63,713 nucleotides of DNA from Tieghemiomyces parasiticus (taxonomy: Eukaryota; Kickxellomycota; Dimargaritomycetes; Dimargaritales; Dimargaritaceae): the NCBI GenBank assembly GCA_027575765.1, contig JANBPT010000163.1, forward strand, positions 1 through 63,713, read 5' to 3'. The translations under genes and the position numbers were made by a program. Numbering within the stretch: position 1 is the first letter of the stretch; each line of letters opens with the position of its first letter. This document shows positions 1 through 12,965 of the stretch, one piece after another. The notes under the pieces were generated by a model, which was not told the origin of the DNA, did no database searches, and worked only from the letters and a program-made list of their open reading frames with translations.

Positions 1-1000
1 AGAATTTGTGGTTCTGAAATAGTAGACTTGGACTTTACCTTGGGATGATCTAATGTGGTGGTTCCCAATCACCACACAACCCTTTTGAGTTTCCCTTGGT
101 TCATTTGTACTTCCTTTCCCCAAGTATTTTCTACCTTAATGAAGCTCATCTCTCCTACCTATTAAGATTGTGATAAGGTTACCAGAGTATCTGACCTTAG
201 GGTCTAATATCTAGGTAGCCTCCATAAAAAATTTTAGGTGCTTCTTAGGTCATACATTTTATAGAACAAACTACTTAATGCACTAAAATTCAAACAAACA
301 TAACTCAATAACAAAGGCCCACACACCCAAATGACACACACTACATTTGTCAGTAATGAAAGGGCTATCAAATGGTGTAGGTCACTGTTCAAAGTAGGCA
401 TAACAACTTTTGACTGTTCCCTTGTGAGTGCAGCTTCAACCTTTAAGGGGTTGTGATAGGTTGTGCCTGTAGCCCCAAATAAGAAAATGCAAAGTTAAAG
501 AGAAGGTGACCTCAGGGAGAGATCCTAAAGAGGTGAAGGCCTAACAAGTCCATCTACCAATAGTATTGTAGATCCCTTTTGGCATAGAAGTATAGAAACT
601 AGGCTGAAGTAGGTAACACAGGACCTGGAAGCTTTTTCCTGTATTCCTGTCCCATAATGGCATCTTTTGGTACTATCCTCTTGTAAAACATACTATAGTA
701 TTACTCTCTACTTTCTGTCTGGATTTCCTTTACAACTGTTTATTATTTCTCCATGGATAGTTGTCCATTATTACTTTGCATTGCAGATTTGACATCCATA
801 CCTCCAACTGCATACTTTTAGGCTCCCTATAGTTTGCTAGAGTCTCATTTTAAAAGGTGTATCAGACTTTGTAGACTGGTATACTTCACCAAATACAATG
901 TAGCCAACTCTACTAGTAACTTTAACTGGTCCTTCTTAGCTGACCCATGGCAACCAGAATATCTTTGATCTGCCAATCCACTGAAGTCCAGCACTTTTTT
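1..1000 (-). repeat. Left copy of the edge repeat family (degenerate, minus orientation)
   Basis: Read on the minus strand, this stretch matches several places at the right end of the window. Bases 1-77 match 62147-62221. About 260-440 match 60605-60775. About 425-690 match 62865-63110 and its sister copy near 61920-62130. About 764-796 match 62745-62775. The copies share short runs such as gggacag and cctgtgtt but are heavily diverged. Translating the aligned stretch gives a broken reading with the shared motif KLPGPVL and several stops, so this is a decayed mobile-element fragment. Its class cannot be told from what is visible. The copy is cut by the window edge, and its inner boundary is uncertain (between 1000 and 1420). 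Confidence 0.8.
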
Positions 1001-4000
1001 TATCTCAACATCTTTAGCCTTACTTTTATAATAAACAACTCAATAATTTAGTTTAATGGCACTTGGCATTATAGCTACAGACTTTTAAAGCTTAGTCATT
1101 GCTTACCTTTACTTACAGCCTGCCCTAATTATTTAACTCCAACCCTACCAGCCTCAAGTAAGTATTTTTTATATCTTATAATATTATGGTCGCTATGTAA
1201 AGGATCACGGCTGCCCTGTCCAAATGGATTGAAACTTATAACCCTTATTCATTAGCAACTTCTACAAGAACTTTCCAAACATATCAAAAATAGGAGAATT
1301 ATGTTTTATACCCTTTATGACTAATGAGATTAACACTCTGCTTCTTAATCTAAGACAACTGAAAAATAACTGCCCATACATCTAAACTAACTTGAAGCTG
1401 CTGAGGCCATAAGGCAGTCAAGGGGCGATTCTTGCTGACAGATCAAACCCAATAAAGTTCCATAAGTTAGGCCTTCTCTGGTGCCGGAAACCGCATTGTA
1501 CATTCTTGTTATTCAATAAAAAAGGCTGTCAGACGGTACGACCATCCTTGCAAGAAAGCTAGACATCAACCACCCGGCCCAAGGGCGCAGATGGCGAGTA
1601 CTAGCTACGCAAGATCATCGAGGGCCTATCACACCTAAAAGGTGCGGCGACCACAGCCTCCCTTTACGGATGGCGTACATCGTGTCATCAACCAGCTGGT
1701 TTCCCATCTAAAGTACTGAGAGATCAGAACATATTAACTACGAACATGATCCTGTAGAGTACAGTCGATGGGGTACTCTGGGGTCGCAAGGCGGATGGGT
1801 TCATATAGGGATATTATGGCTATGGGGCACAATTGTGGGATGAACTATCGTCCATTTTTTATTGACGGGTTGTTGGCAGGTCTGCCTCCCCTGACCATAC
1901 CTGGCAGATTGCCATACTGTGGCCTGGACAGTATACCTTTGGCATGAAAGGTTGCACTCAAAAGGCATTACCCCTCATCCGCAGCCTCCCAGGGAATGAA
2001 CTATTGAGAGATACTTTGTCTCAAAGATAGCATATCCCTATTCTTTTGTAACAGGTGTGTTCCGCCAAACTCATTAGACATTGCTTACAACCCATACTGT
2101 CACCCACATATTGTGTTTGCCCTTGCATTGTAACCCAACAGGTCTCACATTACCTTTGGGTCCAGAGACGTCCCCAGCCTTTGCTTGCAGCTATATGAGG
2201 TCATCTAATAGGTTTTATTAGGACATACCTGCATCTGTGGTGTTTGGGTTTGTTGAGGGGCCAGAATCCACGTGACATGCAGACAGGTTGTTGGTTGAGT
2301 AGGGCATTGTGGCATGTATAAGTTGATGGGGTTTATAAATGGTGAACAGGGGTAGTAAAAGGGTAAAAAAGGGGGAGGGTAAAAGGGAATAAGATTTTTT
2401 TTGCTTTTCATGGGTTTTTTAGGAGCTTTTGTAAGAGAAGAGTAATAAATGATAACAGTAGTTAATAAATGCACATGGATATCTCTGCAGTAGAGGAAGA
2501 TGCCAGGTTTGAAGGTGCACAAGGGCAACGCTTTGATATAAGAGTGATAATTGGTGACAACTAACTATAGAATGTATTCCGGCGGACATGTAAAATTGGG
2601 GCTTGTCCTTTTATTTGTTGTGCTTAACGAGTTTGCTTTTTATATGGGAATGATACCCAAAGTCATGCTCGGCTCTTGGTAGGTAAAATTTTGTCTGACG
2701 ATAAAAATTTTGGGCAAACTTCTAGGTTACAGGGACGTCTCGGGTGTCCGGAAGGTTCATGCTTAGCGTGCATGCCCAGTGCATCCTTGCGTTAGAGGGT
2801 GTGAGGTCAATATAGCGAAAATAATGAGGCGAAAATATAAAAGTATTACAACAATAAGTAGGCGGGACTTTTGGCGTCTCATTTCACACCACAGATGGGT
2901 TGTAAAGCCTAAAGGGGGAGGCCAAATAGTAAAAGTGGACAAGATGATATTAAGGCTGGACTTTTGGCACCCTAATTTTCACCACACATTCGCCTATTCC
3001 TTTGGCACCTAACCCTGCCTGTACTGTTATTCTGGGCCTCTTTCAAGTCCAGCTAAGTAGCTGCTACGAATGATGCTGGGTATCATTTAAATATATTAAA
3101 ACCCTGGGTCACTAGTCAACAGATCAACAGTCATCATCACAATCACCACCTACTGTCTAAACACTAGCTTAACAGCTAGCTTGTTTATTAGTCAACTCAG
3201 TACTGTCATGATCTTGAATACCGCCCCACAGCCGAATCAAACAAACTGGTGCTTCACTGGGTTCTCTACGCTTCACTTTTCACGTTTTCGATATGGGCCC
3301 TCTCATCTCACTGCAAACCCCATAGCCACCATGGTCGGTCGCTGTTCACCTTGTATATCACCGGTTTCCTCTTTTGCTTCAGGGTTTCTATTCCCACAAA
3401 CACATACCTAAACGCAGGACGGAAATGACTTTGAGCTGAAAATTAAAAGATGTCAGTTACATACGTGTACTCCTGACCGGATGGGGGAGGTTTTGGGATC
3501 AGCCTACCTCCTCTCTTTTGCTACAGGTTAGACTTTTTCATGCATATCGGGCCCATCTGCAGCCCCCAACACACCTACTGGTCCCATGGTATATGGGTGA
3601 TCATCTCACATGTCACCTCCCCCGAGTTTTACCTCATGACCTAACCTCACCCACTCTTTCTCGCTGGGCAGCATTCATTATCGTGCTGATATCTACCGCC
3701 GTGCATCTAATCGTGGATCGTGATTGGCAGGTTTGTCGGACAGAAACCGTCATTGAGGGTGCCACGGGAATGTAAGGTATAACATGATGTGGGTGCTTGC
3801 TAGTGGATGGTGTCCTTCGGAAGACTATGTACTGGTCGGGTGGCTGCGAAGTCTGATCAAGATTGGTATAACTGTGTCTCACAAACCCTGGCTGCCCCTC
3901 CCCCTTCCTCCGGTAGAGTCGTTACTACTGGGGGTCGTACTAAATTATCCCGTATTTCACTTAGATGCCGTCCCGTGGGACATCACTGGACCGATCAGGT

Positions 4001-5055
4001 GGGCAAGGAGATGTTTTTCAACATGTTCCGACCCCTTTTCTATTACATGACCTAGGCGGACACAGGGCTAGCCCACGTGTACTTTTACCTGGTACTACCC
4101 GTGAATGTTTCTACACAGGGACACAAGCCGACCATGGTCGAGCAGCGGTAAGTGGCCGGGTCACGAAACGAAGTATGCTACTCCTATGAGGTCGTCCGTA
4201 TTGTACCCAAGGTTGGGGGGGTGAGACGTCACAGCAAATATGGGATCGGAGGAAGTGGGTCATGGCTCGTACCTAAAATTATCCAAGGCGGGGGCCACAG
4301 AGATGTGTGTACCTCACCCATGGCCACTGGCTGCACTGCCCCCCCCCCCTCTCCACGCCACAAGGAAATGAGGATGTACGGTCGCCAGCCGTTGTCCTCA
4401 TAGTATTCCCATAACGCCCATAGTCTAACCCACTTGCCTACCTACGTAGATGACGTTGCAATTTCGTAAGCCATACTGAGGCCCGAGCTTGAGCCAGATT
4501 TTGCACTATTAGGTGACGATCTAGATGTCATCATACTCCTACTTTCAACCTCCTGAAGGCGGTACTCACTTCCTTGCCACATAATATCAAACCTTTGGTA
4601 TCATACTTTAAAAGTAAATGAACCGACTCTATACACGGAGCCCTGTTACGCTATCTCTGCCGCCCTAAGGATAACGCCACAGTTGAGTAAAAAAAGCCCC
4701 TCACTCTCCCTCTACGGTAACAATTTCGAAAAAGACTGTATGACTTTGCCGTTGTGTAGACCGTTCAGGACCCATTTTTACCAAACTTGGGTAGCGGAGG
4801 AAAAAGTTACGGGGCCGTTCGGTTGATTCCGTGTCAATTTTGCATCACTCAGGGGCCAATCCTAACGCATGGAGGTCATGATGACGTCGAGTGACTTGGG
4901 AGGGTGGAGGGGGAGCAGCAACTGAGAGTTTGTCGCACATTGACAGATTCAAGCATGTAGGGGGGAAAGGTAGGTAGGTTACCCGCATTGACTCCATAAT
5001 GAAGTACAATATGCCAAGACGTAGAAAAATGAGGGACGTAGAATGAGGTACGAAG

Positions 5056-5058
<3 letters not shown>

Positions 5059-5089
<31 letters not shown>
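5059..5089. repeat. (TG)n microsatellite
   Basis: About 15 uninterrupted TG units in gene-free DNA. Confidence 0.95.
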
Positions 5090-5090
<1 letters not shown>

Positions 5091-5550
5091 GGTATTTGTA
5101 TATGAAGGAGAGAGGGAAGGGAGGAGGCGGGGCCTAGGTGTGCGGAGAACGCTACAGAGTTAAGGGCAAGTGTCGAGGAAAGTGGTCCGTTACTCCGCAT
5201 ACTTTGAGACGATTGTAATTTGGTGACGTAAAGGGGAGGGGGGGCGTTTCGGGTCCGCGGCCGATTGCCACTTCAATTTTCGTCACTTTCGACAGGAACT
5301 AAAAGAGGTGGGACCGGGTGAGTTCATTGCAGCAGGGTCGTCGGCCATTTACGGTACTCCCCAAATAACCCAGCCCCACTCCCGATGTGATTAATGGCAA
5401 AATGTCATCACCAGCTCTGCGTCGGCCACATTAGCCCCCCCCCACTTCTCCGACACGTTATGGTGTCATTCATTTGATAAATTGGGACGGCGAACTATAT
5501 TTCCTCTGCTACATTTACCTTCAATCTATCTCTCTTGCCACTGATGAGTC

Positions 5551-5562
5551 GGGGGGGGGGGG
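5551..5562. repeat. Poly-G run (12 G)
   Basis: Homopolymer of 12 G in gene-free DNA; the length may be imprecise in any assembly. Confidence 0.9.
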
Positions 5563-8500
5563 TCCTGAGTATCGTCCCGGATAAACAATATGACATTGTC
5601 GACGGTTGCTTATTACGTCAATTTGAATAATAAATAAAGAGGCTGTAATGACAAGTCCGAGACGACTTTCCCTTATTTGGGGCTAGGTCCCTCCCTCCCT
5701 TCTCCCCCCCCTTCGGCCGTGGACCGGGTAGGTATGCCTTCTTCCGAAGGAAGGGCACCCCTCCTCCAAACCTTTTGTGGTATGACCATCGCCGGAATAC
5801 AATCTGGGCGTGATCGGGTCTCCCCATCCTCTGTCTACCCTTTGGAGTATTGTGACACTGGCACCCATTCCTAGGTCATCACTCCACCACCCGGCCTTCC
5901 GTGTGCTACCCAACCTTGCGGGCTCCCCCGGTCCACCAAAGCAGAACGCACCAACTACTTGTCAACCAGTGTCTTCTAGGCTGCGCGTTACACTAGATGG
6001 GGATGGGGGGAGATAAAAGTGAACGACCGGCCGCGACGCTCCATATCTTGCTGCCAACCTCCATTCACCCCGCTCCGCCGCCGGTCATTATCAGGGAGCC
6101 ATCTCCCTGCCAATGGGACCCAGCTCGTATCTGCCCCTCTGTGTGGTACATTGGCGGGACAAAGCGTACTGGCCCATAAAAGTCGGAGCCAGTGGTGGCC
6201 GATAAGATGTGCTGTCCGGCCCCGCTTTACGCCAGGCCCTTTCCTCCTCCCCACTGAGGCACCTGGTCCTCATGCAAAAAGGCGGCCCTTTCGGTTAGAC
6301 ACCATCGTTGATCCTACAAGGCGATCAACCCGTACCTGGTCAGTACAACACGAAAAGAAACGCGGCGAGTACAGCCAGGTCTACCCTGTCGGCGACCTCG
6401 AGCTGCCAGGGATCAGGGTGATACAGAGCGCAACGATCACGAGGAGTTGGTGGGCCGTGCAAAAATCAAAAGAAAAGAAGCCAAATGGGGTGGCCAAGTC
6501 GAGGGAAAGGAGGCGATAAGAGGGCGAGCCGGCTGGGGAGAGTAAGCTTCGAATGCCCCATCCCCCACTGTTCTCATCTGGAGCGGCCGTTCGTCTTTGG
6601 GGCCCTCTTGCTGGGAATCCCCCGCCCCTACTCAGACTGCTCGATTTCAACCAACCAACCGGAACCATGTATTTATCATTGAAGCAAGGAAGTAGGTGGC
6701 GGGGCCGGTGAAAAATGGTAGGCGTCGATCCCCTTCCCTCCCCCCTTCCACTAGAAACCTAATTGGCGGATATTGGGTGGAGAGCGTTTGCCACTCCGTT
6801 GGAGAATGGGTATCCGAACGGACCTGATTGCTCGGCCGGCATTACTCCGTCGAAGCGGAGTGGGGGATTCAAAAGCGGCAGTCACTGTGGCAAGGTGCAC
6901 CTTACCTTTGGGCCTGAAATACTGTGACTCACCTTCGACTCTAATCGGATATTCCGGGTCGCTTGGTGGGGTCTGCTTCTAAGCCAAAAGCTTACCTTAC
7001 CATCGCGACGCTGCTCGAAAAATATATATAGAATAATGCCGCGGATGACTGGGGTTGTAAAATCCCTTCTGGCCGTCTAGTTTAGTGCGCAAGCAATGAT
7101 CGCTAGAACACTTGTCACGCGAGGGCCGGTAGTGCCAAAGGTGTAGATCCTGGAGATGTGCGTCCGTTAAGACCGGGGGGTAGGGCAGGTGGAGGATAAT
7201 AGGGCGGGTGGGGCCTGGTTTATGGCCAATCGTTACTACATTGGGCGCGCGTAGATTCGGTGGGAATGGGTGGTGCTATCAAGACGCCTGTTCAATCTCT
7301 GGCTGGCCCCACGACATTTCAATTAGCACCGCTTCCCAAATGAAGGTTTTGTCGAAAGAACAAAGGGCGACCGGGAAGGGCAAGGGCTACTGCATATGTC
7401 CCACGCTAATTCTCCGCGGAACACTTGCGGTCGTTAGGGGGGAAGGGACCGTGCCCCCTCCCTCCATATTTATGAATGTAGGGGGGGGTTCTTATTTATC
7501 CTTATGTGTTGCCAATCGAGCACTGTCTGGCCGATGGGAAAAGGCATCGCAATTAGACGTTGTGAAGTTGGGCTGCCTTCGGGATGCAAAGTATATCGAA
7601 GGTGCCGTCGGTATGCCAGTCCGTGCTGTGCTTTGGGGCGACGGGTGGCAGGGGAGAAGGGGTGATGGGCTCCAGCCTACGCGATGACCAGACAGCGACA
7701 GGTGGCTGTGCATGGCTTGTGAAGAGGATGGGAAAACTCATTTGCCTTAGTTCAAGTGCTTAAACAAGAATGGAGAGACCGAAAGAGAGGAGGGAAGGAG
7801 AAGATTCCCCCCCCCGACGGAACCTTAGAAGCTGCCACAGTGGGGCGGGCCTAAGCAATGGCCATGCATCCTTTAAAAGAGCACCGGATTGGCGCCAGCG
7901 CGGGATGGTGGTAGGTGCACAGGACACGCCAACCCCCTTGCGTATGCCACAGGTCGCCTAGCGCATATGTCTTGCAGGTTACTGTCCCGCCTCGTCTCTA
8001 GGCCATCTAGCTCGCAGCGGGGGCGGAGTGTGAGGGGGCTCGGCTTACCAGGCCGCGTGGCAGTGGTCGAGAGCAGGGAAGAAGGGTGTGCGCCAGTAGA
8101 TCCTGCTTAACGGGATGGGTATCTGAATCACTTCGTTTCGGGGACCATGAATTCCGGAATGGCGGTCGATATCGTGTGGTTGTCCGACCGCCAGCTTTAT
8201 TGGAGTGGTCTTGGCAGTTGCCGGAGGGATCGCCTTGTCCTTGTGTAACGACTGGGAAGGGCAAAGCAATAATGAAGGCCGCTAGTCTTCCTGACACTGC
8301 CCAGTGCCACCTTAACTCTAGTCACTCGATGCCACGGCCTTCCCTGCTTGCCCGTTCCCGCACCGGTGTCTTTAGCTGGTTGTCCTGTTTATCCACCCTT
8401 GTTGACGAGGATGATCGAACCCTAGACCGGTCGCCCATCTTCGGGAGCTGAATCGAAAGACGAGATTGGCGAGTTGTTAGGGGGCATAGTTTGCTTCGGC

Positions 8501-8581
8501 CCACCGGGAATGGTTCAGGCCGTGAGACACTCGAGTGTAGACTGGACAAAGGCTAGATGCCTCAACCTTTCGTTTCGCTGC

Positions 8582-8605
8582 AGAGAGAGAGAGAGAGAGA
8601 GAGAG
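8582..8605. repeat. (GA)n microsatellite
   Basis: About 12 AG/GA units in gene-free DNA. Confidence 0.95.
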
Positions 8606-11040
8606 AAAGGGTGTGTGCGAGTGGTGACCGGTAGACCTGGTATGTAACCATATTTGGCCGAGACTACGTACCGCACGGGTGCGGGTGGCCTGGGCTCCCA
8701 ACATCTAACCATTGCGCTCCACTGGTTGACAAGAGGGGGGCAGGACTGAGAAGAGTGATGGCGTTATGCGGCCAGTGGAAATGCATATACTGAGGCCCGC
8801 GCTGTTGTAGCCGGGGTATATGCTGGAGGGGTGGGCGAAAAGACCGACAGCGACGGCGCCAATGTCAGTATCGGCCAGCCAGCCAGAGGGGGACGGCCAC
8901 GTGTCCTTTTCCCCATAGTGACCCCGCAGGAGTTCGGCCGTACCACTCTTGGAGCGTAAACGGCACAGGTGGTGGAGGGGGGTCAGCCAGCATGAGACAG
9001 GAAGAATTCCAGGGCGCTAGGTTGAGTGATTAATCGCCCCCGTCCAGGGCACGCAGCCCCCAAGCTGCCAGCCCGGGCCGCTCCTGGCAACATTAGCCTC
9101 CTGGCCTGCTTCTAGCCGTCTCAGATCAGAATAGCTGCCGGCCAAACAGAGTGCCAGTTAACGGTCACCTGTAAGGTGCGGCCGTTGCTACGGCCACGCC
9201 CCTCCCTGCGTCTGCGGCCCTCAGGAGGCGAGCTGGGAGGAGAACGGATCGCGAAAAGCGACATTGGCGGTGACGGAGGTTGCAGCTAGAAAACTCTGGT
9301 GTGGAGCGAGAGAAGACTGGCCAGCAGCGGTCGTGTGGATGCGCATGACCCGGAGTGGAGCGACGACGGCCAAGCACACCGCTGGCGGTGCAGGACATAT
9401 GCGCCTCCTCTGCGGTATCCGGATAATACAGAGGCTGGGGGGGGGGCAACACCCTACGCGTGTACGCAGCCATGCCGATTAGTCCTTCTTGGACCCAGAT
9501 TGCCGTGCGGATGCCCCCCCTCTCCTCACCCTTCCCTTTGGCCCGTTGGTCACAGCTACTATGCTTCGCATACAGCCCGCGGCTGCGCTGTTCCGCTCCG
9601 CAGCGGGGCGGGGCGGGGACGACCAAGTGAATCGGTCCCAGCCCCCGGAGGAGTGGTGTCGCAGAAAATGGATATGAAAGTCGCTCTCCATTGGCCGGAC
9701 CCCCATTTGTCATTTTTCCATGTTGTCCGTGTAAGGATGCCGCGGCTTAATAGGCCTCGCCCATGTCATGCACCTGTCCGTTTCCTCACTCCAATACCGG
9801 CAGCAATTAAATTTCGCAACCTTTGTCGCCAAGCAATGCATAGCCATCGACGGTTTCCACACTTGGCGGTCTTCCCCACCGCCCATTTTAGACGCAACGG
9901 CTGATGTTATTTGCGTGTGCGTGAGTATAGAAGGGCCCCGCCGTGGCCACAGGACGACTCGTCTGCAATCCATCGACGTTGGCGCAATCGCGGACTGTGA
10001 TTCGCCCCTGCCTGTCCGCCTGATGAATACCGTTGAGCGGGCCCGGATGTTTCTGCTCGCAGGCCTTCATCGACGGCGGGGACACGCTGCGGTGTTCCAA
10101 GCATTGGTATGGGCGAGGTGGAGACCATCCAGATCGGCTGGATAGCGCAACACAGCCGGGTCCCAACGCTCGATTTACCGTCTTGTCTGTCTACAAAACC
10201 TGCCGGCCCGAGAAGCGCACGCACGCACACACACTCACACACATTCGATGCGGGTGGGGCAGAGGCGGGCACGCCAAGTTGGGTCACTCTCCCGGCTTGC
10301 CCGTCGATTCGGTGCGGCGCATCGGAGGAAAGGAGAATAAACGGTTCTGCTATCCGTAGTGGTGGTGTACCCTTTGGGAAGCCATACAGTGACGACGCAG
10401 AAATGGGATCATGGCGAGGGCACAGGACCGGCGGGGTCGGGTTGGGTCAGGCAGGCAGGCTTGTCCTCAGGTACGGGGGGATAATGGATGTCCTTGTTCT
10501 CGTCCGTCTGGCACAGGTTTGATATAGGGAGCAACCTCTCCCCACACCATTACTCCCTTCATCGCTGCTGGCCAAGGTCCCCTCCCCCGCGTTACCACGT
10601 ATAGTACTGGGTGGCCTCAGTAGCGACCCTCCCCAATTTATCATTACCGCCCCTCCCCACTCCCCTCGTCTCGTAGCGGCCCTGTGATTGGCCAGACAAC
10701 CCACCGGCCTGGTGGATGCCAAGCCCTGCTTAAGGTTTGGGGATTCTAGCAGCTTGTTTTATGTCGGGTGGCATGGTGGAACGGCACTGTGCTAAAGGAG
10801 GTGGGAGGAAAGGGGGCGTTGGAGGCTTTGTTACCTACGAGCCGGGCGCTTCCCCCAGCCTGATTGTTGAGCATCCCCTGCACCGTCAGGTACACTCACA
10901 CCGCCCCAACCCCAAAACAACCCCCGTTATGCCCTCGCCGCATCAGCCGGGCACTGGGCCTAAGGGCCGCCCAACTTGGGGATTCAATCCTCGTTTCCAC
11001 TGCTTGTCCCATTGACCACCGAAATTGAGAAGGCAGGCCT

Positions 11041-11856
11041 AACGCACCCCGCTCCCCCTCCCCTCAATGGCGGGTCTTCCCCCTCCCTCCCCTTATCCCT
11101 GTCCTGTCATCACGATTTCTTGGCAAAAAAACCCCCCCATCCATTGCTTCACCCGCCGTACGCTGATCCCCACTTTTTCCCTACTTACAATGCCGTCTAA
11201 AATTGACCATCCTCCCTATACTTTATCATCCCTCTTTTCTTTCCCCCCCCCATGGGCCATCCTACTATCCCGATCCGCAGCCCCGGCTTCGTCGCCATCG
11301 TAGTCTCCCTCTTCTTCTTCGCCACTCTCCTCTTAGTGGATACGCCACGGACTTGGCCCTCCCGGAATATATAAATCGCTCGGGGCCCGCGCCGTAGCCT
11401 AGGTCGACCAGTTTTGCGCCGTCACTCTGTCTAGACAACCAGGCTTTCCCTTATATTTTTTCTACCATCCTCGACCTTTTACCCTCCCCCACCACTCCGT
11501 ATCCCCATATCATTGACCTCTCTCTCTCTCTCTCTCTGCAGCCACCCTGCCCCTCGTGTATTTAAGTCCCCATCACGCCACTCGCTGCCGTTCCTCACCG
11601 CTTTGTCCACGGCTTTGTCGCTGCTGATACGCTCAGTTTGCCCCACGCGTGTTCCTCCGCTTGTTTATTCAGCTGGTGGCTTGTCCTCCCAGCACCTTGC
11701 CTCTTGACCCGCATACCTCCTTTTATCCCGGCCCTCGACACCTGCCGCACCGCTGTTTCCCGTGTCCGCTGCTCTTGTTAGGCTTACGCTGCATTCTCCG
11801 ATATAAGTTTACTCTCTACCTTACCTGTGACCCAACGTCTTTGAATTCTACCCACC
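11041..11856 (+). promoter_or_regulatory. Pyrimidine-rich 5' region with TATA boxes ahead of the 69-residue gene
   Basis: The plus strand is strongly C/T-rich across this stretch, as it is upstream of other genes in the window. A TATATAAA box lies at 11368-11375 and a weaker ATATAAG at 11801-11807, about 50 bases before the start codon. A run of CT units at 11518-11537 ends in GCAG and could be the acceptor of a 5'-UTR intron. Which TATA is used cannot be decided from sequence. Confidence 0.5.
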
Positions 11857-12965
11857 ATGTTTCCGCTCATGAACCTCATCCACGCTGGCGGTAAGTACTC
11901 GGTTCCAAATTTTTACCCCCCCCTCCCCTGCCCGGCCCATCGTGGGCCTCGTACCCGATTAGCTGCCGTAGAATGTGGGTAGCTGGGACTGGTTGCCTAG
12001 TACACCTTGCAGCCGTACAGTGCTTTTGCCACCAATGGGCACGTTGGGCATCGGAGAGGGGCGGAGTGACTCTGGCTGTCCGTTGCAGGAATGCCGTGGC
12101 CTACTGCGGGGTTTGCCGACAAAATGAGCCACATAACCCCTCCAGTTCTCCTTTCCTGTCAATTTTTCACCAAGGGAGACGCAGTGGCATGTTCTGGACA
12201 ACTCGAGCCGCTTGACTAATCGCCTACTCTACTTTGCACCCGTCTTATTTCATACCGGCCTTCCGCCCTCGTTTGATTCTCACGGCTGACTTCACTGTAC
12301 GATTACTTAATGGGGTTAATCCACCTCCCAAATCCTTTTCGTCGCGAATACGCCCCATGGTTGGTTCCTGGCTCCCCTGCCTTCTGGTACCCCCCCCCGA
12401 TGCATCGTCCCTGGCCATGTCGTCATAATTGTACACTCCGTCTCCCCATCCACCGGGTTGTCAATTTTCGGACCTGTTATTCCTTGTCCCTTGACGTCAT
12501 TGTCAATCCCAACTCCCTCCTCTCTCCCTTCCCCCCCCCGTGAATACCTACTGCCTTTCATGTGCATTGCCACTCTGGTTGCTGCCGACCACTGTGCCCC
12601 GTATTTACGTTGATCTTCCCAATTCTTAATGCTCACCGCTTTCCTTTCCTCGTTTAATTCTGTGCGATTCGCCACCGGCCTTTTTCCCACCCACCTCAAT
12701 CTGCGTCCGTCTTTCTTTTTTGGGCCATGGCCGTCTGTGGACATCTGCGTCCCCCCACGTATCTCCTGTCTTCCACTATCCCACCGCAGACCGGATTGAA
12801 TTTGGCCACCCTGAGGACAACACCACCCTCTTTGGCCGGGTCATTTACATCATCTTGAAAGACCTCAACGACACGGAGCTCCTGGTTGAGGAGGAGGAAA
12901 CCAGCGAGCAGTTTGACCTACGACCAACCAATGTCCGTCGGCTCATGCCCAACGTGATCATCTAA
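11857..12965 (+). CDS. Small two-exon protein of unknown family (69 aa)
   Basis: Exon 1 is 11857-11890, starting ATG and ending at a perfect donor (GTAAGT). Exon 2 is 12790-12965, after a pyrimidine-rich acceptor ending CCGCAG. Both junctions are phase 1, and joining them gives an uninterrupted 69-residue protein beginning MFPLMNLIHAG and ending LMPNVII. The second exon reads like real protein: alternating hydrophobics (GRVIYIILKDL), an acidic stretch (LVEEEETSE) and a C-terminal TNVRRLMP motif, suggesting a small beta-rich fold. I do not recognise the family. The 899 nt intron is far longer than the 140-215 nt introns elsewhere here, so an unseen middle exon is possible; no second GTAAG-type donor is visible inside it. 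No signal peptide or membrane segment. Confidence 0.55.

Larger units (their letters stand above)
1001..11040. other. Gene-poor region, no supported gene
   Basis: About 10 kb without a reading frame that looks like a gene: frames are short, low in complexity and not flanked by convincing splice sites. The first 400 bases are AT-rich and may still be element debris. After about 1420 the base composition becomes more balanced, with homopolymer G/C runs and microsatellites. I see no recognisable protein family, tRNA or rRNA here. Confidence 0.6.

Noticed and set aside
5988..6519. Pair of frames of 88 and 166 codons on opposite strands
   Set aside because: They overlap each other in GC-rich DNA, have Arg/Pro-rich random-like composition and no domain.
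9165..9904. Frames of 182 and 201 codons on opposite strands
   Set aside because: Complementary shadows in a GC-rich stretch; no motif, signal peptide or splice support.
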